From assembly GCA_009733575.1 (NCBI GenBank), contig ML769502.1:1-64000 (forward strand): a stretch of 64,000 nt of DNA, written 5' to 3'. The DNA is from Gymnopus androsaceus JB14 (lineage: Eukaryota > Basidiomycota > Agaricomycetes > Agaricales > Omphalotaceae). Made by a program: the position numbers and the translations under genes. This document shows, piece after piece, positions 1 through 12,450 of the stretch. The number at the start of each line of letters is the position of its first letter. The first letter of the stretch is position 1. Below the pieces are notes generated by a model. It was not told the DNA's origin, searched no databases, and saw nothing but the letters and a program-made list of their open reading frames with translations.

Positions 1-115
1 ATCATCTCGGTCATATGACGCTATCAGTCATCGCCGAGGTAGTCTTACTCAGCCTCAGTAGTATCTTACTAAGTAGCTTTATGGACGACATCATAGGTCA
101 TGTACATAGAACATA

Positions 116-885
116 CTAGAAGAATACTACTATATATGTAACGAATACAGTACTACAGTATATAAGGACTCCAGTAGTACTGCTAATGACAACAACTTCT
201 ACGAGTCTTTTACCTCTCTCTATCTGCTCTACAAGCTTAACCACTTGGTGAGTGCTAGTCACTGCGCCTCCTAGCTTATATGCTGCGCAACAATATTTAC
301 TGCTATCTACATGCTGTGATGTACCTTTGGACCAGTTGAAGAATTCGAAATTGTATCTAAATACATCATTACTCCATTTGACACTGACCAATGAGTCTTC
401 TGCTTTTTCACCACCCATTCCACTGCTTTTCCTGTTAGTCCAAGCTGGTATGTGCTCATCCACCATAAGGCTCAATTGATGAATTGTTGTATCACTTCAA
501 CAGGACATTATCATCCATTGAAGCAGCATACTGAAACAAGATGGCTTGTAGATCTTCCTTGTCAAATAATTAGTCAGTTTCATTTTCAGAATCCTCATTC
601 TCCTCGAACCTAAACCATCCAGCAAAGTGTAGTTTATTGGTAGTTTATCCTCTGGAACCCATGGATCATCTGCCTCTTCATCTAATAAGCACTCATCCCC
701 CCTGACACCTCTTGAACATCATTGCCACTTGAGTCAGCAGTAGGCTGCACTGGAATTGGCTCAGTTTCAATGGTCTGGGATGATTCTGAAGCCTTTGTTG
801 AGGGCTTGGACTGATTTCTTAAACCAGTAGTGTTCTGTTCACATTTTTGAGGGTGGCCACATTTATTGGCCTTCTTGCCAGACAT
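116..885 (-). pseudogene. Decayed unrecognised gene fragment
   Basis: Reading on the minus strand, an ATG at 885 opens a short polar reading frame beginning MSGKKANKCGHPQKC. It runs to a G-run near 697-702 and then stops. One extra base in that G-run would join it to an acidic stretch containing DEEADDPWVPEDK. A further open frame (475 to 116) starts MSLMVDEHIPAW. I recognise no domain. The pieces have the same orientation and could be exons of one transposon-type gene, but no splice pattern is convincing. Confidence is low that this was one gene and moderate that at least the 885-600 piece was coding. Confidence 0.25.
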
Positions 886-1187
886 GCAGAAGGAGAGAGG
901 CGCTTAAAGTTTCCTATTTTGGATGGTAATATTAACAAATCAAATGGATATTTTTATTGCAGAATCATAACTGGAATAAGAAAAGGAGCATTTTGTGGCA
1001 TTTTTGTTGATTTTTAGCATTTTTTTTTTCAGGTACAGCCAATTTTTGAGGGTCAAACCCCTGAAGTTGACTTTACAGGGAATCTGCTTGTTGTATAAAT
1101 CAGTATATATTCTAAAGAGTGTATTTAAATGGTTCCCGGACTTTTCTCTCATTTTCCTGAGCCTACAAAACTTGAGCAAAATTTTGG

Positions 1188-3130
1188 TCAGGTTTGGCTG
1201 TCCCCAACTGTACCACACTTGGAAACACCATGCTCGCCAACAATATCATTGACACAGTGCTCAGGATAGTCAAAAAGCTTCAGCCCTGGCAGGGGATGCA
1301 CTTTATTAGTGAAGCTACAGGAAGGACAAGTGGCATATAAGTCAAAACGACCCTCAGCCCTGAAATGTTTCAAAGCTGCAGATAGAGATGAAGGCATGTC
1401 ACTTATGATCTCATTCTGCAAAGGAGAAAATGAGTGCGAAAGATTGCTGCCACTTGAGCCAATTGTGGACATGCCAAGTTTGACACAAATTATCACAATG
1501 CCAACGAGAAAATTGCATTGTAAGGTTGATAAACCAATGACCATGTTGCAAATAATGGCAAGGAGAATGAGGACTTGATTGGCCTGGTCCAAGCCAGAAA
1601 AGTCCGAATTATAGATGTATTCTAATGAGGGTGTTAGCAAGGTGAAAAGGGTATAATCAAATTACTTACCTGCATCTACCATGACTGGCCGTTTAGCAAG
1701 AAATGGGGCATAAAGTGCACAAATTTGGACATGAAATGTTTTCAAGCGCTCCGCCAGAGAAACCTGCTTCTCTTTAATAGTTGCGTTGCCTGATTTGACT
1801 TGGGAGCCTCAATATGCAGCTAGTTTTCCTCTGGTTCTCTCTTTCGCTTCGAAGTGGGAAATACGAGATAGCACACTGTTCAAGAAAACAGTGGCTTTAT
1901 CCAGCCTCTCATACTTCGAATCAACTGATAGTGATTCAAACACATTGTCAAAAACTTGACAGTAATGGTGGCCAAGTTTATCACTCAGCTGGTCGAGCTC
2001 TTTGAGTTCATCGGCTTCATCAGGAAAAATAGTCTGGGCCCAGGGCTGACTTAAGGTTGACCCACAATGACCTAAAAAGACTTAAGGGAACCTAAGGATA
2101 CCTAGGTCTCCTAGGCCACCTAGGTTGCCTAGGATTTAGGGATAAACCTTGGGAATTTGAGGCAACCTGAGTAAACCTGAGTAAACCTGAGTAAACCTGA
2201 GCTAACCTGAGGAACCTGAGGTAACCTGAGGTAGCCTAAGGTAGCCTGGGGTAGCCTGGAAGACCCAACATGACCAGGGTAGCCTAGGTTCCCTAGGTCA
2301 TCATAGGTTTAACCCCTTTTTGCTGATGTTCTACCTTGCCCACTCGACCTCCAGTCACTGTGGGTGAAGGTGAACGAGGTGGCAAAGGTGAGCGTGAATT
2401 GGAACGTTGAAGATGGATGGGTGTTTGCCTCCATCCAAACTGACAACTGGGTCTATATGCTGGAAGGAAAGAAGGCTTCTTGGCACTGGATACAGCCTCT
2501 AAACCCTGTATAGCAGAGGAAACATCCAAGGATTGGAGAGAGTCAGGTACTGTTGAACCTTGATGATGATAAAATTCAGAAGAAGATGTGAATAGTTTGC
2601 CATGGTATGAGGTATCCATAGGTGTGCTTGTCAAGGTAGTAGCGGTGATGAGCATTTCCAAAGACTTGAGTGTAGATTCAGATGGTAAAGTTTGGTCACT
2701 CTGTAAAATTCCATATAAAAATTCAGAAAAATCTACTTCAGCAGGTTTAAAATATTTTTTATTAGGTGCTTTATCTTCTTGTTTAATATTATTTGGTTAA
2801 AATCTTTTTGGAATCTCTTCATTTCGGTTGCTCACCTGGAGCCTAGAGTTAATAATGGAGGGTTCAGGGAGGGATGTGCCAGGAATAGTTACATCCTCCT
2901 CCAGATGGAGAGACCCCAGTTCTGTGGCGACCTGAGAAATTGAAGGTGATTTTTGCAGAGAGGGACCAGCAATCAACACATCATGAATAGTGACAATATC
3001 CTCAACCAGATGGAGGGACTCGAGTTCTGCGGCAACCTGAGAAATTGTAGGATCATCAACCAAGGGAGGTTGCACTCCTTGTGACAACAGAGTGCGTTTA
3101 TTTGATCTAGGTGAGATTCCGGGTGTCATT
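1188..3130 (-). pseudogene. Decayed Tnp2-like (EnSpm/CACTA-type) transposase copy
   Basis: This minus-strand region is a degenerate copy of the transposase at 38344-42155. Matching blocks, in order, are: an N-terminal repeat-like segment (about 3100-2820, two ELxSLHLxED motifs); the KLF-SS-E region with SL-SLD-S-A (2661-2340); the block ending ICALYAPF; an intron at the same position (gtaagt donor near 1672); and the QVL-LLA-IC and CPSCSF-NK-HPL motifs (about 1600-1270). The intact copy has CPSCSFSNKAHPL at the last site. An in-frame TGA near 1812 and a minisatellite (2048-2310) that interrupts the coding part show it is dead. The 5' end is separated from upstream sequence by the 819-bp hAT element starting at 3136. 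The 3' half of the transposase is missing. Confidence 0.75.
2048..2310. repeat. Minisatellite of (t)aacctgag(g) units
   Basis: A tandem array of about 10-12 base units variously read as aacctgagta, aacctgaggt, cctaggtt and agcctaaggt. The most regular part (2165-2230) repeats taaacctgag at least three times in perfect register, and the flanks are diverged. It lies inside the decayed Tnp2-like copy. It is not a telomeric TTAGGG array. Confidence 0.8.
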
Positions 3131-3135
3131 TGCAT

Positions 3136-3954
3136 TAAGGGTGGACATGACTCCGGGTCCCGGTTTACCTGGACCTGTGATGCCGGTAACCGGAGGGCAA
3201 AACTAGCGACCTGCAACCGGTTCCAAACCCGTGGGAAACCAGTTAACCGGTACCGGGACCTGCCACAGGTAAACCGGCCAGTACCTGTGTAACCTGCCCA
3301 TACTAGGGCACTCACTAGTAGTAATAATATTTGTGCTAACATTAGTACTTATACTGGTACTAGTATGTTTGTATTAGATTCTAGCACCAATGTTAGTACT
3401 AAATTCAAAGACTGGTAAGTATCCAGCCATTATTGGTACAGTATTCAATACAATGTCAGTGGTAATAATACCAAAATATTGATAATGTCTTTTGACATGG
3501 AGATAGGATCCAAATAAGATCTCTATGCTACTGTATGCACTATCACTGCTACTATAGCTGCATATATGCATCTTAATGTCACCTCTATTATCTTACCTAC
3601 TATTAATTAAGCTACTATTGGCAAAGTATTAGTACTATTAGTGTAAGTATACTAGTATTAGACACTAATATCAGTCCCAAGCAGAACTAATACATACTGT
3701 AAGTACTAACCAATAATATTAGTATACTATATTGGCACTAAGTAGTGAAATATGTACCAATATTAAAGCCAAACATTTGTTCCCACGGGTCTACTGGTAC
3801 CGGCCGGTCACAATAAAAACAAAAATGGCGACCTGCAACTGGGCATAACCCGTGGGAAACCGGTACCGGGACCCGCAGGTTAAAAAACCGGCCGGTATTC
3901 CCACAGGTAAACCTGCCGGTACCGGGTCAGGACCCGGAGTCGTGTCCACCTTTA
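3136..3954. mobile_element. Non-autonomous hAT element, 819 bp, with TSD
   Basis: The left end reads TAAGGGTGGACATGACTCCG. The right end, read on the minus strand, is TAAAGGTGGACACGACTCCG. It is flanked by 8-bp target-site duplications ATTTGCAT (3128-3135) and ATTCGCAT (3955-3962) with one mismatch, as expected for hAT transposition. Subterminal regions are rich in CCGGT/ACCGG motifs, and the interior (3300-3780) is AT-rich with many AGTA/TAGTAC words and no coding capacity. The ends match those of the 7.8-kb hAT element at 28676-36472, so this is probably a deletion or MITE-like derivative mobilised by the same transposase family. Confidence 0.87.
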
Positions 3955-4004
3955 ATTCGCATAGAAATTGATGATGATGAGTTGGTGTGCTATTGCGTTT
4001 CAAT

Positions 4005-4195
4005 GTTAGAGTATTTGCTTTTGATGATAGTGCACCTTTAGCTGCTAGGATAATATATCAAACATGGGACATTATGCATTTTTCAGGATACATCAGCAAG
4101 CATGATACTCCCTTCCCCTACAAAGTAGTGTCTGGTGTGGGTTGGGCCCACTATACCTGGGCAGGCCACTGCCACCCTTTACTATCATGACAGCG
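4005..4195 (+). repeat. Dispersed repeat family B, copy 1 (partial)
   Basis: The stretch with cctttagctgctagg, then atatcaaac, then ggatacatcagcaagca and gttgggcccactatacctgg, matches two other places: 8640-9245 (inverted) and about 48900-49510. Only the first ~190 bases of the unit are kept here. In translation the copies share a weak peptide pattern (LAAR-x3-QTR, GYISK, GAGW-H-TW), suggesting the unit derives from old coding sequence. Confidence 0.6.
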
Positions 4196-4939
4196 AGCTC
4201 ATTGCTGTTGTATAGCCACATAACCCAGCCCCACTGCGGTGCACTGGCAGTGATTGATACTGATCACTTGGCTATTGTCAGGTACAATCTAGCATACCAC
4301 AACCATATGCCACTCATTGGTGCCATCAGTTGGGTCACCACCCAATGCATCGCCCTAATCTCTGTGTTCATTGTTCCCCACGACGAGTGCAATAACAGAT
4401 TTTTGTCCCTATGCGCCCCCAATACCAATCTGCCGAGCCCATGTGAATAACAGCTCGGCAGATTGGCACTACTTTTCCCACTTTTCTGCTCCTGCTTGCC
4501 TCATTCTTCCATTCCAGAATCAGCGGCCCTATCCTTGCCAACTTGTAGAACGGTGCTAGGCCCTCATTGCTCTTTTACTTTCTCAACATACCTCAACACT
4601 TCTTTCCTGCTGCTATCCCTTTTATTCTACCCTCAATGCTGCTTCAATCCTGGACAGAATCATCCCCTCCTGGTGCAGCTCTCTGCATTGCTCCAGCATA
4701 CTCAATACTTTGAATTGAGTGATAGAATTCTACACAAAATTGAATAAAAAATTATGGTATTATGCTACTGCAAGATGAGCATATTTATCCCTGCTTCTGC
4801 ATCCATCTTAGTCTCATTTCCCATCTCGTTTCTACCCTCATGCACCTATGTCCCAGACCAGCCCATCCTGCTTGTTGAATATATTAGAATGTATTGGAAC
4901 AATAAATACCCAAACTTCCTTTGTGTCTTGACCTGTATC
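4196..4939. other. No gene seen
   Basis: CT-rich plus strand with several overlapping short open frames in all three phases and no recognisable domain, splice pattern or repeat. I see nothing I can support here. Confidence 0.5.
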
Positions 4940-5269
4940 TTATCCCAACTCTGATGATAATGTGCCTGGCGTCAAGCGAAGATCTTCGCTTGTATAAAGT
5001 TGAAAAGTTTCAGGATTGATATCTTCTCCGGCAAATTCTGCATCAATGGCAGCAAGCTCCGCATCGATTTTGGCGTCTGTTGGGAAGAAGCTGTCAAGAA
5101 GCCTCCATGTAGCATCAATCTTCAAGCAAGCTGCCTTGAACTTATCTCTAGGGGTAATAGGCCTAGGCCGAGCTTTGTGGGTAGAGGAGGTGTGAGGTTA
5201 TGAGGAGGCTCAAGACTGAGAGGAAGCTTGAGGCTGAGAGGAAGCTCAAATTTTATGGTGTTTAGGCAT
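4940..5269 (-). pseudogene. Small Q/S-rich pseudogene with three in-frame stops
   Basis: An ATG at 5269 opens a frame MPKHHK that runs in one phase to the stop at 4940-4942, but it is interrupted by TGA (5246-5248), TGA (5210-5212) and TAA (5198-5200). The stops sit in a short repeat of Q-A-S-S-Q units, exactly where glutamine or arginine codons would be expected. C-to-T change of CAA or CGA explains them. Downstream the frame is clean and protein-like (PRDKFKAACLKIDATWRLLD, then an acidic segment DAELAAIDAEFAGEDINPE). I recognise no family. The single-phase continuity through all stops is the evidence that it was a gene. Confidence 0.55.
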
Positions 5270-8200
5270 CAGGAAAATGGAGACAAAGGTGGATTGATAT
5301 TGGTGATATTGGCAATCAATTGCAATGGGTTTAATACCTTATATACTCTAGGGCTGGTCACGAGATGAGCCCTATGAGCATTCAAGCCAACTATATGGAT
5401 ATGTATGCGGATACATCACCAGGTCTCGGATGTAGAGGGGGTGAAATGGAGGAAGAGCTTGTGAACAGCGTGGACAAGTCAATGCATATGCAAGTCTGAA
5501 TGATAGAAACTAACCTGAAGCCAATACCAATTGCAACGTCCTTTGCTAATATTAGCTGCAGGAGTGACAGTGACAAAGAGTCAAGGAAGTTAGTTGGGCA
5601 GAGGTCGATGGCTGCTACATGAGCAATCACTGTTTCTACATGTCTAAAGAAGCTGTGGAGGAAAGGTACTAACTCGAAGGACCAAGAGCGAGAGGGAGAG
5701 GCGTAAGTTACATCTAATGGCATTGGGGATTCTCTAAAACTGGAGTTAAGGTCAGGGATATCCACCAGATCCCAAGAATGGACATACCATCTGCAGTGTA
5801 TCGAAGATATTGAGTCCGTTGAATCATGCACATGTCAACTCGACACTGAACTTTGTACAAGGTAAACGTGTTAGTAGCTATGCCTCTTGCATGGCTTCCT
5901 CTATCCCATACCCACCTCTTTTCCCTAATCTTGGTCTCGCTCCTCCTAAGCACCCATGTCCTAAACTACCTACTCCTGTTGATGAATTTGATGAATGTCT
6001 CAGTGCACTGGCATCAAGTAAATGCAAAATCAAATAACCTACTTTGCTTCATATAGACAATGTGATCAGACAATGAGGTAGATGTCAAAGAGGACCATGG
6101 GGCAAACCGTGTCTGTAGATAAAGGTGGAGTACAAGTAGTTGCGGTATGAGCTGTTCAACAGTGAGTTGAATCTAGAAGAAGCATGGGAGATTGGCCCAG
6201 CTCATTCGATAATCCAGAAGGTGCCCAGTCTACTGGATCTGCTCCTGCTCCCGCAATGTGAGTATGGAAGGATTTAGCTGTTATACAGCAAGATGATGCA
6301 GGAAGAGAAAGTGAGCTATAAGCAGGAAAGAAAGTTAAGAAACTTCAAGATAAGCATAATGAAAAGACATACCGGAAGGTTGAGCGAGGTAAATTGTTGT
6401 GTAGAATGAATGTCGAGAGCAGAATTGAACCGTGAGATAGCAAAAGAATCAGGCTCGAAAACGCGGTCCATTGGCGCTTAATGGGTGTTTCTTTCGAGCT
6501 TGTCATTCAAAACAACGGTCCCAAGCAGGAAGATGATACTGGATACAATCCGGACACTGCGGTATCATTTTAATACATTTATTTAACCTGTAATATCCCA
6601 AAATTTCATATAATAAGAGTAATTGCCTTGATCAAAGTTCTTTTTATTCTGAGTACTGTGCATCTAGAATCAAGTTTGTTGTTCTAAATGATGAACGTGA
6701 GCCAAGTATCATTGATGAGAGCATCCATAAGGTTGGGGAATCTGAATATATCAGTAAAGATTGCAATATATCCTCGATCTAGCGAATTGTCTTCAGAGAT
6801 GCATTGGCAGAGAGAGTATGTACGAAAGGATTGGAATAATCGAGTTCATATTGACATTACATTTTTCACCAATATAAAACATTGCCAATATAAATCTTTG
6901 GAGGTCCTAGATCGAATCCAGGTATCATCTCGAGTAGGATTCTATGGCATTAGAGGTAACCGCTACCTCTGAATAAGTATACATCCCAAATACTTTGGGA
7001 CATTTGTGGTGATGTTGGTATCAAGGACATCAACATACCTCTCAACAATGGCAGACTTATTCAAATTCTTTATATTCTAAGACTTATATTTATTTCACTT
7101 GATATAATGTATTCCAATAGTTCCATGTCCTACTGAACGTTAGTGCCTGCTGGAGGGATGGTCAACATTTGACCTTTGGATACCCGGAAGAAGTATCGGA
7201 TACTCCGCAGACTTTGAAGTGCCCACAAGCACCTGACTTTCTCAGAGTCCCATGGTTGCTTTTGTTCCATTCAACCAACTTCTTTTCCTCAAACTTTCTC
7301 GACCTTCATTCAATTTGCACTCACAAGCTTTCAGGTGAGTTTTTCAATGCCATTTATGCTCTTATACTCATGACTAATACACCTTGAACTGGATTCAGAC
7401 ACTGGCCAACTCTGTTTTCTCTGTAGGGTGAAACATCTTTTCATTGACAAAAGCTTCTCCTTAGCAAAGGACTGCATCAATGAGTTGGTACCCATGCTAT
7501 TCAATGGTATGTTCCCTGTTTCTTTTATTCAAGCTTTGCATTCTGACTTCTTTCACATCTCAGGCTGGCAAATGCTCAACCATTGTCCATCTGGCTCCCC
7601 AATTTATCCCAATTTATGGCTCTATCGAATAGAAGGAATGGTTTTGGATAGTCAGTAAGTTTAATCACTTCTGAATCTCCATCGATTGATTGTATTTTTT
7701 TCAAAGACTGGCCCATTCCCTGGCTGTGCAAAACGCTTGCATTCTCTATGGGACCTGGTGGAAAGTTTAGTCATAGTTGTATGCCCTCCCATACCTCTTC
7801 CACCACTTAGCCACCCTGGAAATATCCCTCCTCCTTCCCCTATTGTTATGCAATCTCTACTGAAGCCGGTATACACTGCCCACACACTTGAAAGCACCAT
7901 CCTTGAAGCACCTTTACCCTGTACAAAGGTGAGCATCAAGTTGTTGTGCACATGTGTGCCAATTTGAGCTCGTCAGTTTAGATCCATGTGAGGAGGCTTT
8001 GAGTTGACTAGTGGCTCTATAACCACCACTACTCTTGCTCATACATCCCCTCCTCCTTCCTTTAACAACAGATACACAGTTTAATAAACCCTCACCTTCT
8101 GGTCTCGACCCTTGTCAACTTCCTTTTCAAGTCAATTTTGTCGCCAACTTTGAACCAAATCTTACCTACCAAACAGCACTATGCCTCCAGCTGGTCGCCC

Positions 8201-8639
8201 AATCCATCTACACTTTATCCACGTCCGCGCACACTCCATTCCAGCACACAACATCACCTTTTACTCCCACAAACCCTCTTCTTGCCCTTTTCATGCACTT
8301 TTCCTCTCACATCACTATGGAAGGTGATTCACACTGTGTACACTCTGTTCGTGGCTTGCAATTAGTTGCCATGGGCACAGAGTTTGTGTCTGGAGGGAGG
8401 GATGATGGGCTCAAACATTTACGGAAAAGCTTTAGAAAGGCTTGGAATTGTTTGCTGCGAGAGTAAGAGTAGCGATTGAGTACTGATGGATTGCTGGAAT
8501 AGGGGCAAAGAGGTTGGAAAGGTCCTACAGTGAGTTTGATCTCATTTGAGGCTACAATTAATTGATTTAATTTTGTTCAAGGACCCGCCATCTACACAAA
8601 CCGTCATATACTGTGCCATGCTGCATAGGTGGATGAGAG
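5270..8639. other. Mostly no supported gene; one possible decayed exon
   Basis: On the minus strand 5831-5520 reads as a protein-like exon (SFELVPFLHSFFRHVETVIAH, then SLSLLQLILAKD) ending at a plausible gttagt donor. I cannot assign a family or join it to neighbours. 6060-7150 is AT-rich and featureless. 7160-8470 has plus-strand open frames of 70-143 codons with proline- and threonine-rich, low-information translations, probably chance. Confidence 0.3.
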
Positions 8640-9245
8640 GAGAGAAGGAATAAGGATGGAATGGGAGGTGGAAGCGGCGGAAGAGTCATATTGTAGTACA
8701 CATGCTTGTCTCGCTGAAGTGCATATTATATGGACATAATATTATCATTACTATGAATAGCGTATCTAAACCGTGTTGTGTAGAATAATATGATCAAATT
8801 TTTATTGATTTATCAAGACTTTTCTGAATTTTTTGTGGTCGAATTTAGAAGGTGTTGTGTACACTGTATGCAGTAATGAGCAACGGAGGCGGGATAATAA
8901 GCGGGGCAGTAGTAATGGGTGGCGGCCATAGGTGCGGTATCGGGCACAATATTGCGAGCAATGCATGGGGCCCATTGGGCGGCAGGCCGGATATTGATCA
9001 GAATATTGATCAATTATCAATATCCCATTCTGGCCTAGCATTGGGCGGGAGGTGCAATTATGGCAGTGAGCAAGTGGGCAGGGGTAGTATGGTGGACAGT
9101 AGGGACCCGATATGCCCCCACCCAGGTATGGTGGACCCAACCTGCACCTAAGGGTATTTTATAGGGGAAGAGAGTATCCTGCTTTCTGATGTATCCTCAA
9201 ATATGCAGGATCTCCCTTGTTTGATGTATAAATCTAGCAGTTAGG
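8640..9245 (-). repeat. Dispersed repeat family B, copy 2
   Basis: Read on the minus strand from 9245 down, this matches the 48900-49510 copy over most of its length. Shared words include ccctactgtccaccatacta, cctcccgcccaatgct, caatattg, gataccgca, atggccgcca, tatgtccatata and cacctcccattcc. Copy 1 (4005-4195) covers only the start. No terminal inverted repeats or target duplications were evident. Confidence 0.75.
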
Positions 9246-9430
9246 GCTGGATAGTGGTGCTCAATGCTCACTGTATGCGTTGTGCCGGTGGATGGACTGG
9301 GCAAGAATGAGCCAGGAATATGGATATCATCTGTCAAATGGAGTGACTCCAAGCCGCACACCACTTCAGAGACGGGGGATTTAGGAATGTCACCTCCCAT
9401 AGACGGGGGCTCCAAGCTCAAGTGGGGTAA
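9246..9430 (-). pseudogene. Tnp2-like N-terminal fragment
   Basis: The minus-strand frame here contains VCGLESLHLTDDIHIPGSFL. This resembles the ELESLHL-ED and TIPGTSLP segment of the decayed copy at 2.8-3.1 kb and the MPGSFL segment near the start of the intact transposase at 38.4 kb. It runs directly into repeat B, so the fragment and repeat were probably joined before dispersal. Only about 40 codons are recognisable. Confidence 0.5.
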
Positions 9431-11369
9431 TGTTGGCTGAAAAGATATTAGTATGCATTCAATGGAAGAGGTTTATGGCCACTTACACCAGGGCCTGGTT
9501 CAAGCGAAACATGTTCTGAGTGTGTCTTGATTGTGTTTAAAAGAGAGGCTAACATGGGGTAACGAGGCCAGTTCGTGAGGATATTTGAAGCACTTTTAAG
9601 ATAAGAATGCCTTATTTGGAAGTTGTTGGTCTTGTTCAACAATTGGCAGGTATGACTTTTTTTCCTTTGGCTGTTGTTGTACTCTGTATCGCGACCTTGT
9701 ATTACTTTGTATCAATGTTTGTTATATTTCTGTTGCGATTAACTCTGTGGCAATCTCTGATAAGCAGCTGCCAGTGTGCTGTATAATTTCTCATGATATT
9801 ACATCATATGGCATACATGTATAAGTGTGCTTCACATACACATGCCATATCATTCGGCTTGTAAGGCATGTCTTCTATGAACTAATGCAACATCAAAGAT
9901 TTTCCCCTGTTTCAAAAATGTTCAAGCTACATGTCCATACTTGGCACAAAGACAACATTGCTACTTTAGCACTTCACAATCAGTCAGTGCACTGCCAAGC
10001 TATAACAATGGAAGTATCAGATTGGGTTGCAAAGATTGCGGAGATTGTACAAAACTTACACCTTCATTTACATGCTTGTTCACCCTTTTGAAATGCACCA
10101 ACTTCCATTTGATGTTGCTCCACTCTGAAGATGAAAAACAAAAGTCGTAAATGAGGGATAGATTATGATCTGATAGCTTTTGGGACATGTTTTGGGAAAG
10201 GATTGGATTTCAAATCAATTATCTGCTTCTTCTTGCCATTCAAGGTCATTATCAATTCAGGATGATGCCATTAGCAAATATAAATCTCATTCAGGGAATC
10301 AAGCATGCTGGGCGGAAGCATTGATCCTATCATAATCAATGAGTTAAACATGTAAAAGATTATGTTGTGGATGCACATTTTTTGATGACACTCCATCTGA
10401 AAACAGGCTCTCTCCCAGTAATCCCAAAATGTGGTGAGACGCCTCTTGGCTAGGCAGAACTAATCCATGTTTTAGCAGGATTCCCAACCTAAAAAAATGT
10501 AACACCTACCTGACAGTATTTTGAGAAGACTAAACGAGCAAATGCCAGATCCATGCAGAGGCAACGTTTCTGAAATGCAAGCAAGTGAGAGAATTCAAAT
10601 GCATGAAGATCTGCTTGAACTGTCAGTGACGCAAATAATTGGGTGAAAATATAAAACATACCTTGAGAACTAAATCCAAAGCATAATCTTTTGCAAGCCT
10701 ATGCAAGAACTCTAACTTTCATTGAACTGTCTTGAATGCTTGGGAATCCCATCTCGCTCTTTTCCTTGAACTTGGTTTGATTTCTTCCTTGTCATCTCTG
10801 GGATGGTTTGTATGGGGAAGTTGTGAACTTGCTGATGAGTCTGCTGACAGCTCTTGAGCAATAATAATGAGACAAGTGTAGAACATGCAGTGGTAGGTGA
10901 GTGGACCAAAAAATATTGACTTCATTGGCTTTATTAGGCGTTGAAGGCCTAATAAAGCTGTATGCTGTGGTCCTTTGATAGTTTGTGGTTGGTTGTGGTT
11001 CATTGAGTGGTGGTTGAGATTAAGAGTGTTTAAATTTGTACAGTGTCTATTTTGTGGCTCAATAGTAAAAGTTGCTGAACATCGGAGAAGCTGAACATTG
11101 GAGAAAGAGATGGTGAATGGATCATTTGAGCCAGATCCCAGTACTAGTAGCCTTTTGAAAGGCATGTTTTTGTGTTTTTTGTGTTTTTGAAACAAAAAAG
11201 CTTGCAACTCATTCTCACAGCTTATATCTTCCTAATATCCTATGGCATCCCATGGCATGTCAATTCAGTGATATGTAAGTCAACTTCAAGAAATATAGTA
11301 TTGAAATATAGTATTACACATTAAGTAGATATACAAGAAAGCAATATAGAGATATGAGACTCCACTACT
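9431..11369. other. No supported gene
   Basis: AT-rich sequence with scattered short open frames. A minus-strand frame ending at 10719 has a basic stretch (SSRKRARWDSQ) that could be the tail of a lost gene, but no domain or splice structure supports it. Confidence 0.35.
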
Positions 11370-12450
11370 TTATATTATACTGTCGAGGAATTCAGCAGCA
11401 AGCTTTTCACCTATCTGAGCTACCTTCAGAGACTGATGAGTAAACCTAATGGCCAACTTCCATTGAGCAGGAGACAGCAGTTTTGCTGTTCCTGCTTGTA
11501 TTTCTGCTAAACAACCCTTGTACCAGTGCTCACAATCAGCATTCCATGTCCCAATATTGAGCCCTGAGTGCACTCATGCCGGATGTTTGGGCCACCATGA
11601 TATATCTGAAGTTTGAGGGCCACTCAAGCCAATATCTTGTCCTGATTTTTGTCCTGATGTAGAAAGTTAGATTAATATTGCATGAGAGGTAGACATGCTT
11701 ACCTGAATCAACCCTATAAACACCACTTATCAGATCAAGCTCTTTGCTAGTCAGCTCATCATCCCAGTATCCAAGCGAAGGATCTTCACTACTCTTCTGA
11801 CAGTAACCAAATTGGAGAACATCATCTGAAGGTCCATGCCCTACATCCTTGACAGTTAAAAAGTCCTCTGCCAAATGCGCAACTATCCCACCCTGTAGCA
11901 TTGCCACACATTGCTGAGGTGAGCGAAGCAAATCCTGCAATGCAGCACAATACAAGTGATAGTCATTCATTGAGAATTGGTATCCTTTGGGTTAATACCC
12001 AAGAGATGAACTCCACATCTGTCCCGTAGAGAATGAAGTAGACCTTGGTGGCACGCGGATGCAGGTTCAAAGCGGCTGTAAACCGGACACTACATCAGCA
12101 GCCAGAGTATCTAGGCTTAACTTCTTGTCATCACTAATGTCAATGGCACACAGTATTTCCACTAAGGTTACAGCGCTCAAAATAACAACCTCATATTTTA
12201 GGCTATCCTCTGGCAACGGCGTAAGGATATATGACTTTTGGCCATCAAGAAAATCTGTGTGAACAGAAAGCAGTGAGCAAGCTTTGCAGAGGTCATCTCT
12301 AGAAGAACGAAGGTCAAGATAGTCTGAAGGAACTGCAGAGATACTGGAGGCATCTGACTTTATGAGATGGTAGAAAGAATTCTGCAGATGATGCTGTACA
12401 TCCTCTTTAGGTAGCACTTTATGACCATATCCTCCCAGAAACTTCTGCAC
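11370..12450 (-). pseudogene. Frameshifted gene of unknown function (mushroom-type family)
   Basis: Three consecutive minus-strand blocks read as one protein after small frame changes. They are 12450-12067 (charged, ending ILCAIDISDDKKLSLDTL), then a block with LNLHPRATKVYFILYGTDV in a shifted frame, then 11970-11760 (ALQDLLRSPQQCVAMLQGGI, AHLAEDFL). The last block, after an intron with gtaagc donor near 11699, carries WWPK and GLNIGTWNADCEHWYKGCL. From memory the Trp-rich WWPK/GLN-G-W-DCE-W pattern belongs to an uncharacterised family repeated in Agaricomycete genomes; I cannot name it. At least two frame changes near 12070 and 11970 mean the copy is broken, unless unusual introns are used. 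Confidence 0.5.

Noticed and set aside
2048..2310. Possible interstitial telomere repeat
   Set aside because: Units are aacctgag/cctaggtt types of 10-12 bases, not TTAGGG or a known fungal telomere unit in register.
8035..8466. Plus-strand 143-codon frame
   Set aside because: Pro/Thr/Leu-rich low-information translation with a competing frame in the same DNA. No motif or splice support.
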